NCBI GenBank assembly: GCA_011947345.1 | Contig: JAAVTG010000672.1 | Coordinates: forward strand, 434,001 to 498,000 | DNA: 64,000 bases | Direction: 5' to 3' | Source: Phytophthora quininea | Lineage: Eukaryota > Oomycota > Peronosporomycetes > Peronosporales > Peronosporaceae | In this document: positions 1-10,360 of the stretch, one piece after another | How the letters are laid out: each line of letters begins with the position of its first letter | Numbering within the stretch: position 1 is the first letter of the stretch | The notes under the pieces: model-generated | The model's input: only the letters and a program-made list of their open reading frames with translations | What the model was told of the DNA's origin: nothing | Database searches by the model: none | Made by a program: the position numbers and the translations under genes

Positions 1-442
1 TGACTAGGAGGCAGGTATGCGAACGCTGCCTGCTCCATCCTCACAGATGTTGAGTCGACGACTCAGGAGTCGGATTGACTACAAGTGCTACCAGGTACAG
101 CGGGGCTGTGTAGCAGTGCACGTGCACAGAGGAAGAGGTAGGACTCCCCGAGTCTCTCTCTTTAGGCGTCCCGCCTTCGGTTCTTACAAGAACCAAGTAC
201 AGTCCCGTAACTAGGACTCGCAGAGTCAGTGTCCCTTAAAACAAGTACAACACTAATTAACTGCAAAAATAGAACTGAATTGAATTGTTTATCTGACCTT
301 TGCTGTAAATGTATAGACTAAACTATGTGGCATAGTTAATCTAAGAGATATGTAAATGAGTGGTGGAGAGCCAAATGGCTACACTATGGCTACATAGCCA
401 AAAGTCTACACACGGTTATGACTTTCTTGTAACCCCGTTACA
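1..442 (-). mobile_element. 5' end of a Ty3/Gypsy element: gag start, primer site and LTR (copy A)
   Basis: Read on the minus strand, this stretch starts with an LTR-like sequence at 442 (TGTAACGGGGTTACA, itself a palindrome) and runs down to about 95. A TGG-initiated primer-binding-site candidate follows at 93-77 (TGGTAGCACTTGTAGTC). The first gag codons (MEQAAFAYLPPSQ) lie near 39-1. The same stretch recurs at about 11349-11792 and 29633-30076, where the rest of gag is present. The window therefore opens inside a gag gene that belongs to sequence on the left, which suggests the tandem array continues outside the window. The LTR limits are approximate because no second LTR of this element is present for comparison. 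Confidence 0.6.
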
Positions 443-729
443 GTAGTGCCCGAGGGAATCGCCTTCGCGGATATTGGAGGTGGAAATCCGTGTAAGTGTG
501 TTGGTGATTGCTTCCAGGACACATGCAGAAAACGCATGGCGATATTTTGCGCCAAGGATTATTGTGCCTTGCTAGCTGAGTGTCGGCTTCGCGGTGCGTA
601 CTCTGGAGTGCCTGGAATTGATAGACACGGACCGCGTTGCATTAGCCGTCTCCACGACAGCGTGTCTGGAAGTGGGTGGCATTATCGGGGAATACTCTGG
701 CCACCTCTGTGTGTATGCAGCGCTGGTCA

Positions 730-1093
730 ACCGACTGACTGCGGGCGCACACCGCGGTTACCACCACCACCACCCCCGACATTTCTTCCGACTGACAAGT
801 ACACTGCGGTCACTACTGTCCACGGTCTCCGTCGTTCGAAATACAAACAAAACGTGAATGCAGGCTCCAAATACGTAGCAGTATTTGCAACCACACCACT
901 AATCGCCAATGCCGAGCGCCCCACCCTCAAAGCACGAGTCTGAGCTGCATTTCAGCAGCCTGAGCCGCATCTGGTGGGGCTCCGCCGCTATGCAAATGAT
1001 GCAGGCGATCTTGTTGCTCTTGTCTACGTTGAACGCTCTCAACCGCCTCATCCCCGCGTCCGTCAGCACGCTCCACGGTAAAAGCTTCGGCAT
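730..1093 (-). pseudogene. MULE transposase remnant, internally deleted (copy A)
   Basis: Only the two ends of a Mutator-like (MULE) transposase survive. The N-terminal part starts at the ATG at 1093 and includes a Cys-rich stretch (KIACIICIAAEPHQMRLRLL, then KCSSDSC). The extreme C-terminal part, about 915-740, encodes a SWIM-type zinc-binding motif (CGC...ACIH). The joint at 915/916 corresponds to loss of 1392 bp that copies B and C still carry, including all catalytic DDE residues. The fragment cannot encode an active enzyme. Assignment rests on recognition of the oomycete MULE family from copies B and C. Confidence 0.6.
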
Positions 1094-1337
1094 GAAGGGA
1101 GACGTTGTCTTTGCCACACAAACCGCTCGGCGTGGTGATTGGTTGGCAGTTTCAGATACCTGTCCGATCGCTGCGCTTCACAAAGTGGCACAGATTCTCA
1201 TAGATCTGGCACCGTTTTATGGTTCTCAGCGGTGTTGTTACCTGTGCTGACACGCAATTGATGTGCATCCCAGTTCGTATTGTGCCATCTCAATGCGATT
1301 TCGTGCCAGTTACGCATTCTCGTTGTTGACTGACCGA

Positions 1338-1445
1338 GGTCATGACGAATTTGCCGCCGCCAGAGCTTGAGGAGACAACGTGAGGGCTTGTTTCTCGTGA
1401 AACACAGCGAGATCCACAAGAAGTTCGGGTTGTACCCGGAATCAT
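1338..1445 (+). pseudogene. Relic of an ABCG gene 3' end upstream of the ABC gene (copy A)
   Basis: Translating with one frame change and one stop gives a run resembling the C-terminal end of the PDR transporters in this window. VMTNLPP is followed by a gap and then VFLVKHSEIHKKFG. The minus-strand ABC gene ending at 43931 has VMSDIPP and VFLMKHSEIYKNFG at the same spacing. The relic lies about 450 bp upstream of the promoter of the intact ABC gene and has the same orientation. It suggests that an older ABC gene once stood directly upstream. It is recognisable only over about 110 bp. Confidence 0.5.
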
Positions 1446-1631
1446 TCAGGTCAATTGGTGATTGTTTAATGATTTTGCATGGAACGAAGATCGCAATTTG
1501 CAGTGGGAGTCAACAAGCAGGAGTGTTGGTCATTTTCCATCGAGCGACCATACTGAACCAAGCACTATCCAAACCTGCAGTATTCTACAATCCAGCCCAG
1601 CGAGCCGCACACCGAGACGAGCACCATGTTC

Positions 1632-1680
1632 GCGTCGATTGTGGGGCGTCGTAGCGTCGATCACGGGAGACAATCGACGC
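1632..1680. repeat. 11-bp inverted repeat upstream of the ABC promoter (copy A)
   Basis: GCGTCGATTGT at 1632-1642 is mirrored exactly by ACAATCGACGC at 1670-1680, and further GCGTCG steps lie in the 27-nt loop. The structure sits about 210-260 bp upstream of the predicted transcription start. It is kept in copy B (near 14375-14423) and copy C (near 32640-32688). It may be a protein-binding site, but no binding factor can be named from the sequence. Confidence 0.35.
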
Positions 1681-1887
1681 TGGAGACGTCCGTTCATTTC
1701 AAACCCTGCTGCGCGCCAACATTTAACCTTGGTTTCAGTAAGCTCTGTCGTCCCATAATCACTATCCCTCCAGCATGGAGTCAACATGTCGGATTGTGCG
1801 TCCCGTCAGCAAGTGACAGGCCGCATCTTCAGTGGTGCTGTGCATTTTACCGACCTATTAATACGTGTCAAACTTGCTTCCCTGTGA

Positions 1888-1903
1888 GATCACTTCTCAA
1901 TTC
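1888..1903 (+). promoter_or_regulatory. Oomycete core promoter (Inr + FPR) of ABC copy A
   Basis: GATCACTTCTCAATTC matches the Phytophthora 16-base core promoter at most positions. Transcription would start near 1892, about 80 nt before the ATG at 1973. This decides the start codon, because the in-frame ATG at 1865 lies upstream of the predicted transcript start. Confidence 0.6.
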
Positions 1904-1972
1904 GACTCCTCCGTCCAGTACCCACAGCATCGGGAGACTCGACAGCAACTGAAGAACTCTCCGTCCTTCAGT

Positions 1973-4900
1973 ATGCCAACCACGCCCAAAGACTCGATGG
2001 GGCCCACGATCGGGTACGACAGCGGCAAGATGCTCATGGCGGAAGGGCCTCTCGCGCTGCACAACCACGTGGCCTCCCGCATGGAGAAGGCGCTCGGACA
2101 GCCACTCCCGCAGATGGAGGTGCGTTTCAAGGACGTGTCCGTCTCGGCCGACATTGTGGTCAAGGACGCCACCGACATCAAAACGGAGCTGCCCACGCTG
2201 ATCAACGTGATGCGCACCTCGTTCCGTGAGCTGCGTTCGAGCAAGCACGTGGTCAAGAAGCAGATCCTGAGGAACGTCAGCGGCGTCTTCAAACCGGGCA
2301 CCATCACGCTCGTGCTGGGCCAGCCCGGCTCGGGCAAGTCGTCGCTCATGAAGCTGCTGAGTGGCCGCTTCCCCGAGGAGAAGAACATCACGATGGAAGG
2401 TGACGTGACGTACAACGGCACGCCCGCCATGGAACTACTCAACCGGTTGCCGCAGCTCGTGTCATACGTGACGCAGCGCGACAAGCACTACCCGACGTTG
2501 ACCGTCAAGGAGACGCTCGAGTTCGCGCACGCTTGCGGCGGAGGGTCTGCCCAAGGAATTCGAGCACAACCTCATTAATGGATCGCCCGAGGAAAACGAG
2601 GCGGCGCTTGAGGCGGCCCGCGCCATGTTCAAGCACTACCCGGACATCGTCATCCAGCAGCTTGGTCTCGACAACTGCCAGAACACCATCGTGGGTAACG
2701 CCATGCTGCGTGGTGTTTCCGGTGGTGAACGCAAGCGCGTGACCACGGGCGAGATGGAGTTCGGCAACAAATACGTCATGATGATGGACGAGATCAGCAC
2801 GGGCTTGGACAGCGCCGCCACCTACGACATCATCGCGACGCAGCGCAGTCTGGCCAAGAAGTTCCGCAAGACGGTGGTGATCTCGCTGCTGCAGCCATCG
2901 CCGGAAGTCTTTGAACTCTTTGACAACGTCGTCATCATGAACGAAGGCTACATGATGTACAACGGCCCGCGCACGGAAGCTCTCGGCTACTTTGAGAGTC
3001 TGGGCTTCAAGTGTCCTCCACGACGAGATGTGGCCGACTTCCTGTTGGATCTCGGGACGAACAAGCAGTACCAGTACGAAGTGGATGTGGCCCCGGGATT
3101 GCGATCCCCCAAACCCCGCCGAGTTTGCAGACACCTTCCAGCGCTCGTCAATATACCGGCAAATTGCGGAAAACCTCAACGAGGCTGTGCACCCGAGTCT
3201 GATTCAAGACAAGCAGGCGTACATCGATGCCAAGCCGGAATTCCACCAGAACTTTTTCGAGAGCACTGCGCTGCTGATGAAGCGCCAGATCACAGTGACG
3301 AGACGTGAGTCGGCGGCACTTATCGGGCGCTTGGTCATGAACACTGTCATGGGCTTGATGTACTCGAGCGTCTTCTACCAGATCAAACCCACGAATGCTC
3401 AGCTGGTCATGGGAGTCATCTTCGCGTCCGTGTTGTGCCTGTCGTTGGGCCAGTCAGCCCAAATCCCGACCGTCATGGAAGCGCGTGAGGTGTTTTACAA
3501 GCAGCGAGGCGCCAACTTCTTCCGAACGGCGTCGTACGTTCTGTCCAGCTCGGCGAGTCAATTCCCTCCGATCGTTTTGGAGAGTGTTGTCTTCGGCTCG
3601 ATCGTGTACTGGATGTGCGGCTTTGTGGATACGATCGGAGCGTACTTCCTGTTCATTTTGACGCTCATCTTGACGAATGTGGCGTTCACGGCCTTCTTCT
3701 TCTTCCTGGCGTCGGCGTCACCGAATTTCAACATTGCCAACCCGATCTCCAGCGTCTCGATCCTGTTCTTCATCCTGTTCGGAGGCTTCGTGATCACCAA
3801 GGAGCAGATCCCGGACTACTTGATCTGGGTCTACTGGATCAATCCCATCGCGTGGTGTGTGCGAGCTCTTGCTGTCAACCAGTACCGCGACTCGAGCTTC
3901 GACACGTGCGAGTACGGCGGGATCAACTTCTGCGAGAACTACAACCAGACCATGGGCGACTACGCCCTGAGCACGTTCGAAGTCCCGAATGCGAAGTATT
4001 GGCTCTGGTACGGCCTGGTCTACATGGTGGCAGCGTACGTCTTTTCATGTTCCTGTCGTATCTCGCTCTGGAGTACCACCGATACGAAAGCCCTGAGAAC
4101 GTGGTGCTCGACGGAGACAACTACGACGATGCCTCCGACGGATACAGTCTCAGCCGTACCCCGCGCAGCTCCCCAACGGAAGGCGATGCAATCCTCGAGG
4201 TGGAAGCCAAGGAACGACACTTCGTGCCGGTCACGATCGCCTTCAAGGACCTCTGGTACACCGTCCCCGACCCGACCAATCCTAAAGACACCATCGACTT
4301 GCTCAAGGGAATCAGCGGGTATGCACTACCTGGCACGATGACTGCGCTCATGGGCTCCTCGGGTGCTGGTAAGACGACACTGATGGACGTGATCGCTGGG
4401 CGCAAGACCGGCGGCAAGATTCGCGGCGAGATTCTGCTCAACGGCTACCCCGCTACAGACTTGGCCATCCGCCGCTCCACGGGCTACTGCGAGCAGATGG
4501 ATATCCACTCAGAGTCGTCGACAATCCGTGAAGCATTGACTTTCAGCGCCTTCCTGCGTCAAGGTGCCGATATTCCCGACAGCTACAAGTACGACTCGGT
4601 CAATGAGTGCCTCGAGCTACTAGACCTGAACCCGATCGCCGACCAAATCATCCGCGGCAGCTCGGTCGAGCAGATGAAGCGCTTGACGATCGGTGTGGAA
4701 CTGGCCGCGCAGCCCAGCGTGATCTTCTTGGACGAACCGACGAGCGGTCTTGATGCTCGCTCGGCTAAAGTCATCATGGACGGAGTTCGTAAGGTGGCCA
4801 ACACTGGCCGCACCATTGTGTGCACGATCCACCAGCCGTCATCAGCGGTGTTCCGTGTGTTCGACAACTTGCTACTGTTGAAGCGCGGCGGTGAGACTGT

Positions 4901-6050
4901 GTTTGCTGGTGAGCTGGGTAAGCACGCACACAAGATGATTGAGTACTTTGAGGCGATTCCCGGAGTGACAAAGCTGCAGGACAACTACAACCCTGCGACG
5001 TGGATGTTGGAGGTGATCGGCGCCGGTGTGGGCAACAGCAACGGCGACAAGACGGACTTTGTGGAGCTTTTCAAGTCGAGTGGCGAGTTCCAGTATTTGC
5101 AGGCGAACTTGGACCGCGATGGAGTGACTCGCCCTTCGGAATCGCTACCTGAGCTGCAGTACGGTGACAAGCGTGCTGCGACGGACTACACGCAGATGGT
5201 GTTCTTGCTGCAGCGCTTCTCCAACATGTACTGGCGCACGGCGTCGTACAACTTGACGCGGTTCTTCGTGTCGTTTGTGCTGGGAATCGTCTTCGGTATC
5301 ACGTATCTCGACGCGTCGTACACGTCTTACTCCGGCATCAACTCTGGCATGGGTATGATGTACTTGGCGACTGCGTTCCTCGGTATTGTGTCTTTCAACA
5401 GTATTCTGCCGATTGCTGCTGAGGAACGCGCTGTCTTTTACCGCGAGCGAGCTGCGCAGACGTACAACGCCTTCTGGTACTTCTTCGGCTCGAGTGCGAT
5501 GGAGATCCCGTACGTGTTCCTGGCGATGCTGCTCTTCATGGCAACCTTCTACCCCATGGTGGGCTTCACTGGTTTCGGAGCATTCCTGACCTTTTGGTTG
5601 GTCGTCTCTCTGCACGTGCTGCTGCAAGCCTACATTGGTGAGTTCATGGTCTACCTGATGCCGAACGTCGAAGTGACGGAGATCCTCGGAATGCTGATGC
5701 AGATGATCTTCCTCCTGTTCATGGGCTTCAGTCCACCGGCTGAGTCGATCCCTACGGGCTACAAGTGGCTGTACCACATCACGCCGCAGAAGTACACACT
5801 GGGGGCCTTGTCGACGATTGTGTTTGGAGACTGCCCGAACGAAGGAGGCAGTGACGTCGGATGCAAGCAGATGACCAACATCCCGCCGTCGCTACAAGCT
5901 GGCATCACCGTGAAGGAATACCTCGAGAGCAACTTCTTGATGAAGCACAGTCAGATCTGGAGGAACTGCGCCATCCTGGTCGGATTCGTGGTTTTCTTCC
6001 GCATCCTGACCATCCTTGCGATGCGCTTCGTCAACCACCAGAAGCGATAG
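1973..6050 (+). CDS. PDR-type ABC transporter (ABCG, full-size), frameshifted, copy A
   Basis: This is a full-size pleiotropic-drug-resistance ABC transporter, a plasma-membrane ATP-driven exporter. It is close to 1360 codons, the usual size. Order of domains: NBD1 (Walker A GQPGSGKSS near residues 116-124, signature VSGGERKR, Walker B MMMDEISTGLD), TMD1, NBD2 (Walker A GSSGAGKTT, Walker B VIFLDEPTSGLD) and TMD2, ending FVNHQKR. The domain order NBD-TMD-NBD-TMD is the reverse type of the PDR family. The ATG at 1973 is chosen from the core promoter at 1888. The frame breaks near 2545 (G run), between about 3060 and 3115 (C/G runs) and at about 4045 (CTTCTTC reduced to CTTTTC). All three are single-base events in or next to homopolymers. 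The gene is convergent with the MFS gene, whose end is 62 bp away. The substrate cannot be told. It is a pseudogene if the shifts are real. Confidence 0.85.
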
Positions 6051-6112
6051 ACCATTCACTGTAGCAACAAGGAATGGGCTTCCTACAATACAACTTTCTT
6101 TGTATACACATT

Positions 6113-7564
6113 TTATCTATCGCCTTGATGAACAACTCCAAGACCTGACTCCACGTCGACACCCGCCCTGCACGATCCCGCGTCCTCATTGACTCGTCCG
6201 AAGCTAGGCATCACCGCCGCCGCTACAACCGTTAAAAGTCCGCCGAAAAGCCAGCACAGCGAGGGCACTGACATGACCCACACGTTGAACATTTGAGGGT
6301 ACAAGTAAAATCCGCCGACCGCAGCAGCGCGACTAACACCGACGGCGTAGCCCACTCCTCGAGCACGTCGATACGTCTTGAAATGCTCAGGACTGCAAGC
6401 GAGAACGCAGCTCCAGCAACCGGAAAGGGACGCAGTCACTAGAACGGTCGAGGTGATGACCCACGCACGCGACCAAGGCACGTAGCTTAGAACCACGGAG
6501 ATGATAGCAGCCGACGCGGCAAAGACTGCGAACGAGCGCTGCCGACCACAGCTATCTAGAATCGTTGCAGCTAGCAATGATCCCAACACTTGAGCGACAT
6601 TCAGCACCGCAATTGTACCCCAACTTGCAAACATGTTGTAGCCGTTCAAGCTGATCACCGTCGGCACGTAGATCCCCAATGCGTAAGACGACAGCGTTAC
6701 GATGATCCACAATGTCCATACAGCTAGCGGGTGGGTGAACTTCTTGAAAATGGAGGTCTTGGTCGGAGAAGTTGGCGTCGTCAACGTTGAGGTCGATACC
6801 AAGGCAGTTTTCATCTCGTTTGCCGTCTGCACGTCGTCACACAGTACACGGAGGCCCTGAAGTCCATGCGAACGCTCGATTCTTTCGATGACGACCTGAG
6901 CGTCAGTCCGTCCAACGTTAGCAAGCCAGCGCGGGGACTCTGGAATCGTGAAACGAAGCACCCCACCGTAGAGTGCAAATCCACACACCACCAGATACGT
7001 TGTGCGCCATTCCAGTCGTGGCGCCACTGCGAAGGAGAGAACCAGTCCGATCAGGCCACCGATACCCGTGAAAGCGTCCAAAAGCGCGATCATTCTACCC
7101 GACATTGACGCCGGGCTCAATTCGTGGACCAGCACCGTGGTGGTAGTGATCTGTCCGCCGAGACCCAGACCAGTGACGACGTGACCGATGATCAGCATGT
7201 ACTCTGCGTTGGCTCGTGATGAAATTGCGAGGCCTCCAAGTGAGAGCGCCATGGCGATCAGGAGAGAGAGCCGTCGCCCGAATGAGTCCGCAACGTGACC
7301 GAAGATTGGTCCGCCCGCCACAGCTCCCATGAACACGCTGGCTCCGACGATTTCGAGTACGGGAGTCCCCATTCCGATATCATTGGCAACCAGCACCCTC
7401 GTGAAGATAAATAGCACGGCTTCGGATGCTTGAACAGCCCAACTGAGGCCAACCAACAGGAGAAGTCGGACGTAGAACCATGAGAGGCGAGGTTGTAGGG
7501 CGTCGAGTCGTTGACTAACGCTGCAGTCGAGTGTGACAGACTTGCGCGGAGAAGCTGGAGGAGT
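6113..7564 (-). pseudogene. MFS transporter lacking its start codon, copy A
   Basis: A twelve-segment major facilitator carrier of the SV2/metabolite:proton type reads open for 484 codons. It has the loop motif GHVADSFGRR, the PESPRWL motif after segment 6, and a tail ending VVHQGDR. Compared with copy C it misses the first 17 residues and the promoter. At 7564/7565 the coding sequence is joined to unrelated DNA, with no in-frame ATG before a stop codon a few codons upstream. It also lacks one Asp codon (RTDAQ against RTDDAQ in B and C). It is a 5'-truncated copy made by the tandem duplication joint and is unlikely to be expressed from its own promoter. The natural substrate is unknown. Confidence 0.75.
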
Positions 7565-8255
7565 CAATGTAGTATGAGATGTCTTGGTTCACGATTTGCG
7601 CTTCATCACCGTCGTTTTCATCCAGCATCTACCAACACTATGAGGGGCATTACGTTCACGAAGGTGCAGGAAGGGTTATGTAACGTACAGTATGTGCGTC
7701 GGACACAAGTAGTGCACGAGCTGAAGGCCTCATTTTAATTCTGAGCGGGAAATTCAAATTCAAAATTTCAGCTTTTGCGCCATGAATGGTCAACAAAATA
7801 ATTGTACAGTGCTATCCGTTAAAGTCCGAAATTGTACCTGACACGGACTATACTAAATGAATTGGTTGTCATATCCTGCCAACCTCTCTCTTTCGACCAG
7901 TTGCTGCTCTGGTCCTTTAGTCGGCTCGCCTTAATCGTCACCGCTTGCTCCTCCACTTCATGTGTAGCACTATTAACTCTTCACATATTATATGCCGGCA
8001 AGGCCAACATATCGGGCGTATCTTTGATTTTCCCGTTTTCGCAGCGTCTCTAATATGTTAGCCCTGCCAACATATTCGGGATTAAGCTTGTTTTTGTATT
8101 GAAAAGTTGATCATAGTTAGATGCAATGTGATAAAAACTAGTGATGCACAGGTGTACGGGGAATAGGGGGCAGACAGACCACAACGAGCAGGTTAAGGGG
8201 GACGGGAAGCGCGACAGGGTCCAGCTTCTGGGCGAGCGTTGCCTCTCGTGTCATT
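7565..8255. other. Spacer at the tandem-duplication joint (copy A)
   Basis: No convincing gene is present. The left edge (7565) is the joint to the truncated MFS gene. A hairpin-forming pair, AATATGTT at 8052-8059 and AACATATT at 8069-8076, lies in the right half. TAGTGATGCACAGG near 8140 resembles a hAT terminal repeat and would fit the outer end of the neighbouring hAT fragment, but this is a weak guess. Confidence 0.5.
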
Positions 8256-8471
8256 TCAGATTTGCCGGCTGAAAAACACAGCTAGATAGTGCTCCGATTG
8301 GAATGACCACCCGTCAAACATTATGCCGAAATTAGCGAGTAAGGCCAAACCAATGTCGATTTTGACTCGATGCACGACCAAATCGGCGTACTTGAGCAGC
8401 GTCTCCGACGAAAGGGACTCCAAGTTGGTGTACTTGGTCACAGTAGTGTCCTCGCACCACGAGAACGGCAA
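8256..8471 (-). pseudogene. hAT transposase fragment fused in frame to reverse transcriptase (copy A)
   Basis: The last 71 codons of the open frame that reads down from 9398 are not reverse transcriptase. They contain LLKYADLVVHRVK and FGIMFDGWSFQSEHYLAVF, which match the region before the catalytic core of oomycete hAT-like transposases (FGLMFDGW type). The switch occurs directly after the RT motif YFDDIFV. The fragment is too short to be active and ends at a stop. The assignment is by family recognition. Confidence 0.6.
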
Positions 8472-9398
8472 GACAAAGATGTCGTCGAAGTATGTCTGTG
8501 CATACGCCCGATGGGGCCGGAACAACTGCATCACGAGACGATTGAACGTCGCCGGCGCGTTCGACAGCCCTTGGGGCATAACGAGCCACTCCCAGAACAT
8601 ACCGCTCGGGGTGCTCACCGCTGTCAGCGGCACATCACTTGGTCGCATGAGCAGTTGGTGATAGCCATCGACTAAGTCGAGCGCGCTATACATGGTACAA
8701 CCAACCATGTTGTTCTGAAGAACATCCTTTCTAGGAATCGGCGTCTGTGCCGGGATCGTGGCAGCGTTCAGCATATTGAAAGCATGAACGATGCGCCACT
8801 TGCCGTTAGGCTTTCTGACACAGAACGTCGGCGTGGAGTGCGGAGACTTGCTCTCACGCACAAGCCCTGCCGTGTGCTTAGCACGGAAGAAGGCGTCAAT
8901 GACGTCGCGCCGCTCCTTCGGCAAGGGCCACTGGCGTGTGACGCAGTACTTCGTTCCGGGAACCAAGTCAATCTCGTGACGGACTCCTCGGTCAGGAGGG
9001 GAGCCACTAGGTGGCTCCTTTGAGACGACGTCTCCATACTCCTTAAGCAAATAATAGAAGGGGTCAGTCGGGTCCTTTAGGATCGCTGACCCACTCCGCG
9101 CATTCAATGCCTTCTTGGTCTCGGCCAAGATCGACTCGTCCACGAGGGACGACGCGTTAAACTCGTCTTCGGGTCGGATGATGACCACTTTGGCGAGCTC
9201 GCCGTCCTTCAGCGCCACCCCAAACTCGACGACGGACATCTCGTCCAGCTCTAAGAGCTCGCCAACACTTTGCAGGTCATCGAGGTGAATACCTCCATCG
9301 ACCGCACCCGTCACTCCGTCGACGAGAGTGTAGAGCTGCTCACAGCTCGGTTGCGAAGAGCCGCTCGAGGCGGGCGGCACCGTCGGCGCGATAGACAC
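8472..9398 (-). pseudogene. Ty3/Gypsy reverse transcriptase fragment (copy A)
   Basis: Open frame with the RT fingers and palm: STPTFCVRKPNGKWRIVHAF, PIPRKDVLQ, YSALDLVDGYHQL, MPQGLSNAPATFNRL and the catalytic YFDD at the end. The upstream part (EIDLVPGTKYCVTRQWPLPK) is the usual entry to RT in Gypsy pol. Palm and fingers are complete, but thumb, RNase H and integrase are absent. The frame continues into hAT sequence. Confidence 0.75.
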
Positions 9399-9895
9399 CT
9401 TGTGTCACGCACGCCGCGCCTTCCGACGCCTTCGCCTTGCCGAGGCACGTCCAGACGAGGACGGGGTGCTCACTGCGCCCTCGCCGCCTCTCGAATGAGG
9501 GGATTCGCCCGAGGGGGCGCCATGTGAAGCGCCGTGAGATCTTTGATTGCGGCCGGCACTCGCTGCAGTCGATGAAACGGCCTTCAAAGAAGGCTCGGTG
9601 TCACTTCGACGCCCAGCGACTCGCTCGGTCCACGACCGACGTCGATCAGTGAAGTACGTGCCACTGCACAATCAACAGCCCTCACAGGCTCAGTGTCCGG
9701 GACACTCAGTGACACACTCAGTCTAAGACCGCAGCCACGCGACGGAGTACGTGCCGCCGCACAACTAACAGCCCTAAAAGGCTCTTCAGGACTACGGTCC
9801 TTCATGGTGCCGTCCACCTACTCGGACACACAGACATCTAGCACCATGGCCGACTCGGCCCAGTGCTCGCGCCAGTAGCGCTTCTGCTTCCTAGC

Positions 9896-10350
9896 CTAGG
9901 TGGGTTCATGACTCGCCAAAGCTCCGATTGGAGAGATGCGCGTAGCGCCCAAGGTCTTCGACCGCCAATCGATCCATGGCTCGTGGCGTTCCAGCCATGC
10001 CATGCCAAGGATGAGATCGTACCTCAAATCCAGGTCAAGGAGCAGATAGCGTTCTACGCTATCGAAGTCCAAGAACTTCAGCCCAAGGTCCATCGGGACC
10101 CTCGGCACCGTAACAGGGGCCCCGTCGCGAGACGGACAGTGACCGTGTCTCCACTTCGCTCTTGTAGAGCCTCAGCGTACCGCTGGCTACCTTGAACGGT
10201 AGAGCGCCTGACATAGTTACCAGACGCCCCAGAGCCTATCAAGACTACCCACGGCTTGTCGAAGCCCTTGACGTCCACCAGGATGACCAGCAAGCCCGGC
10301 TTGCATACACGTTGCGCGTTATAGAGCACGGAGCTCTTCGGGACTGAGCC
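9896..10350 (-). pseudogene. Ty3/Gypsy aspartic protease remnant (copy A)
   Basis: The minus strand encodes a retropepsin-like stretch. VVLIGSGASGNYVR holds a degenerate active site (GSGAS where DSGAS or DCGAS is usual). YDLILGMAWLERHEPWIDW follows and is typical of the protease-RT linker of Gypsy elements. The two parts are in different frames. The altered first active-site residue and the frame break argue for a dead copy. Confidence 0.55.
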
Positions 10351-10360
10351 CTGCCACCTC

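Noticed and set aside
17..214. Small open frame with an RRLR run near its start (MLSRRLRSRIDY), looking like an RXLR effector
   Set aside because: It lies antisense to the LTR and leader of a Ty3 element, has no signal peptide, and is repeated with the element in each unit.
446..943. 165-codon plus-strand frame, extended to about 220 codons in copies B and C
   Set aside because: It starts with GTG, has biased composition (a proline run from a CCACCACC tract) and is antisense to the SWIM end of the MULE transposase.
1865..1972. Alternative N-terminal extension of 36 codons for ABC copy A
   Set aside because: The predicted transcription start (about 1892) lies inside it, and the paralogues start at the position of the ATG at 1973.
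4121..5777. Long minus-strand open frames inside the ABC genes (up to 210 codons)
   Set aside because: They are composition shadows of GC-rich coding sequence, without known domains and rich in Arg, His and Glu.
1973..6050. Introns as the explanation of the frame breaks in ABC and MFS genes
   Set aside because: Protein similarity continues without a gap across the breaks, leaving no room for an intron. The changes are one or two bases in homopolymers.
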